Assembly (NCBI GenBank): GCA_032717465.1
Contig: CM064666.1
Coordinates: 22,110,711 to 22,174,710, forward strand
Length of the DNA: 64,000 nucleotides
Reading direction: 5' to 3'
Origin: Coenobita brevimanus
Lineage: Eukaryota > Arthropoda > Malacostraca > Decapoda > Coenobitidae
In this document: positions 61,600 to 64,000 of the stretch, piece after piece
Numbering within the stretch: position 1 is the stretch's first letter
Layout of the letters: every line of letters begins with the position of its first letter
Translations under genes and position numbers: made by a program
The notes under the pieces: generated by a model
What the model was told of the DNA's origin: nothing
The model's input: only the letters and a program-made list of their open reading frames with translations
Databases searched by the model: none

Positions 61600-62590
61600 T
61601 AGTAATGTATTTGTGTCTGATATCGTGTGAAATGCACATGAAATGTGCCGTATGTGCTCGTGAATGCATAAAAGTTAGGGTTAGCAATAGTTTAGCATCA
61701 GGTGTGAAGGGGAAGGAATGGACGGCTATGAACACGTGATGTAATTGCGCAGGTACTGTACGTTGATGTGACATGTAGTAATAACGTATGATTATTATAT
61801 AATTTACGTGAAGTGTGCCGCGAGTGTTAGTGTACGTGCGTATCCTTGATTAGCGATAGTTCAGAGGAAGGTGAGCTGGCAAGGTGTCGACGACTACGAA
61901 CGCCGGAGGTAATTGCACAGGTAATGTACGTTGATGTGACCTTTAGTAATAACATGCTTATTATATAATGTACGTGAACTGTGCCGCGAGTGTTATAGTA
62001 CTCTCGCAGCAAGAATTCTGTTCAGGGTGTGAGAGAATGGAAATTCCCCAAGTGCGACATTGTAATTTTGACCACCAATTTTAGGATTATCACTTTGTTT
62101 CCCTGTGAAATGCACGTGAAATGTGCCGTATGTGCTCGTGAATGCATAAAAGTTAGGATGTGTAACGCAGGTTAGCAATAGTTTAGCATCAGGTGTGAAA
62201 GGGAAGGTATGGATGGCTACAAACACCTGATGTAATTGCACAGGTAATGTACGTTGATGTGACATGTAGTAATAACGTATGCTTATTATATAATGTACGT
62301 GAAGTGTGCAGTGAGTGTTAGTGTATGTGCGTATCCTTGATTAGCGATAGTTCAGAGACAGGTGAGCTAGGCCAGGTATCGACGCCTCCAAACGCCGGAG
62401 GTAATTGCACAGGTAATGTACGTTGATGTGACCTTTAGTAATAACATGCTTATTATATAATGTACGTGAACTGTGCCGCGAGTGTTATAGTACTCTCGCA
62501 GCAAGAATTCTGTTCAGGGTGTGAGAGAATGTGGAAATTCCCCAAGTGCGACATTCTAAATTTGACCACCAATTTTAGGATTATCACTTT
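61600..62590. repeat. Higher-order tandem repeat, about 480-495 bp unit, two copies
   Basis: TGTGAAATGCAC...GTGCCGTATGTGCTCGTG recurs at 61626 and 62104; ACCACCAATTTTAGGATTAT at 62071 and 62565. Each large unit contains two diverged sub-units of about 95 bp with GGTAATGTACGTTGATGTGAC and GTGCCGCGAGTGTTA (near 61750, 61920, 62240, 62410). Parts recur again at 63265-63410. Open frames here are repeat-derived. Confidence 0.88.
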
Positions 62591-62618
62591 GTCTCCCGGT
62601 TCACCACCATCCCACCTG

Positions 62619-62713
<95 letters not shown>

Positions 62714-62773
62714 TACTGGAAGCGACTCACCAATTATCGGATTATGACTCTTCCTACCTACCCACATCCCACG

Positions 62774-62820
<47 letters not shown>

Positions 62821-62880
62821 TCCTGGAAGCGACTCACCAATTATCGGATTATGACTCTTCCTACCTACCCACATCCCTCG

Positions 62881-62917
<37 letters not shown>

Positions 62918-62977
62918 TCCTGGAAGCGACTCACCAATTATCGGATTATGACCTTACCTACCCACATCCCACGTGTT

Positions 62978-63062
<85 letters not shown>
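62590..63062. repeat. Tandem unit with embedded (CT)n and (TA)n
   Basis: Three copies (62711, 62820, 62917) of a roughly 70-bp core with GGAAGCGACTCACCAATTAT and CCCACATCCC, each ending in a CT tract of 25-35 bp. (TA)n at 62658-62710 and 63000-63062 bracket the array. Confidence 0.92.
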
Positions 63063-63067
<5 letters not shown>

Positions 63068-63430
63068 ATCCTAAAAAGTGACACTCAATGTACTATATAG
63101 CTTCCTTTACTATATACAGAATATATAAAACACAATTTCAAATAGCACATAGATGGGAAATAAGAGAGAGAGAGGCATGTAGTACGGTTGATTTGGCAGT
63201 ATGTCTACAGGTGATTCACCACGTGGGCCACAGCCTGAACGGACTTCTTCCTGGGAAAGGACTATAGTGTACGTGCGTATTGTTGATTAGCGATAGTTCA
63301 GAGACAGGTGAACTTGGCAAGGTATTATGTACGTGAAGTGTGCAGCGAGTGTTAGTGTACGTGCGCATCCTTGATTAGCGATAGTTTAGAGGAACGTGTG
63401 CTTGGAAAGGTAAGGACATCAAGGAATCAG
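63063..63430. other. Spacer with further copies of the higher-order repeat
   Basis: 63265-63410 carries two copies of GATTAGCGATAGTT and GTGTACGTGCG, matching 61830-61880 and 62330-62360. The rest is unassigned. Confidence 0.7.
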
Positions 63431-63605
63431 GGACGTCAGTGGACAGGTACTGTTCCTTGCAACGCCGGGCAACGACGGACGTCGGTGGACAGGTACTGTA
63501 CCTTGCAACGCCGGGCAATCAAGGACGTCGGTGGACAAGGTACTGTACCTTGCAACGCCGAGCAATCAAGGACGTCGGTGGACAAGGTACTGTACCATGC
63601 AAAGA
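63431..63605. repeat. 46-bp minisatellite, about 3.7 copies
   Basis: GGACGTC starts units at 63431, 63477, 63523 and 63570 (periods 46, 46, 47). The core is GGTGGACAGGTACTGTACC followed by TTGCAACGCCGGGCAA. The period is not a multiple of three, so the peptide repeats in the frames here are artefacts. Confidence 0.93.
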
Positions 63606-63751
63606 CAATTCTTCACACATATATTTTCTGCATACAATGCTTGTGATATGTCCCACGAGTGTTCGTGGCAAATATTGTACCATGTGTTGGGTGAATTTTG
63701 GGGGAAGTTGGGAAAATATTTATATATATATAATTTTTGTGGAAGAGAGAA

Positions 63752-63855
63752 CATAAGAACATAAGAAGAGAGGATAACTGCAGTAGGCCGGTTGGCCCAT
63801 GCTAGGCAGCTCCTAGAAGAGTAACTGAACTACTAGAATGAGATAAGGATAGCAA

Positions 63856-63858
<3 letters not shown>
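63752..63858 (-). mobile_element. CR1-like LINE 3' end fragment
   Basis: Matches 24750-24860, including AACATAAGAAGAGAGGATAA and GGCCCATGCTAGGCAGCTCC. On the minus strand it is the 3' UTR of the CR1-like family, very short 5'-truncated insertion. It runs into a GA tract. Confidence 0.88.
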
Positions 63859-63914
<56 letters not shown>

Positions 63915-64000
63915 GGGAGTGTTATTCATGGGTGGGATGAAAGTGAGGGGAAGGCGGGCATAGGAAGTAAAAAAAATATATATATATATATATACTCTCT
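63859..64000. repeat. (GA)n and (TA)n at window end
   Basis: GA from 63859 to about 63911, then purine-rich mixed sequence and a (TA)n of 17 bp at about 63977-63994. No gene. Confidence 0.9.

Noticed and set aside
61600..63605. CRISPR-like array
   Set aside because: The repeats are contiguous tandem units without unique spacers, in an evidently eukaryotic sequence.
63371..63756. Repeated peptide frames with DVGGQ and VPCNA words
   Set aside because: Generated by a 46-bp minisatellite whose period is not divisible by three.

Overview
This window reads as repeat-dense intergenic DNA from an arthropod, most likely a decapod crustacean. That is an inference from its many very long (TA)n microsatellites, short TTAGG-like runs, and the mixture of CR1-like, RTE-like, Jockey/I-like, Penelope, Ty3/Gypsy, hAT, mariner, pogo and piggyBac-like sequences. 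I found no ordinary intron-bearing host gene, tRNA, rRNA or CRISPR array. Almost every credible coding stretch belongs to a mobile element, and nearly all are broken by stops, frameshifts or nested insertions.

Layout. 0-1.6 kb: unassigned, possibly an LTR. 1.66-6.56 kb (minus): env-bearing Gypsy remnant (RNase H, integrase, env) split by a LINE fragment with a short target duplication. 6.57-8.2 kb (minus): an intronless unit with CCAAT, TATA, Kozak ATG, a cold-shock-domain ORF and AATAAA. 8.2-11.04 kb (minus): gag, primer-binding site and LTR of a Gypsy element. 11.18-20.78 kb (minus): LTR retrotransposon with the unusual order gag-PR-INT-RT-RH (Gmr1-like), carrying a nested near-intact LINE. 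21.26-23.76 kb: hAT transposon with a nested TTAA-flanked MITE. 23.8-24.75 kb: pogo-like remnant and repeats.

24.76-31.87 kb (minus): CR1-like LINE with an SGNH-esterase ORF1, split by a 2.4-kb TIR transposon (itself holding an RTE fragment and a GA-rich tandem repeat) and by a truncated LINE with an 11-bp target duplication. 31.93-32.69 kb: internally deleted mariner inside (TA)n. 32.8-35.7 kb (plus): degraded LINE. 35.79-36.62 kb: solo LTR of the Gmr1-like family. 36.98-43.83 kb (plus): two full-length RTE-like LINEs head to tail. 44.1-45.59 kb (plus): Penelope-like element cut off at a (TA)n tract. 45.75-46.24 kb: deleted solo LTR. 46.31-52.63 kb (plus): second Gmr1-like copy with both LTRs. 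52.75-54.80 kb (minus): 5'-truncated LINE inside a pogo-bearing repeat whose empty-site relative lies at 24.42 kb. 55.4-64 kb: tandem repeats, palindromes, a LINE fragment and a CR1 3' end.

The strongest points are these: the INT-before-RT Ty3/Gypsy family, whose four insertions are all bounded on both sides by (TA)n; the promoter-to-poly(A) cold-shock-domain unit lying between two retroelement pieces; and a readable nesting history supported by TSDs, TIRs and an internal empty site.
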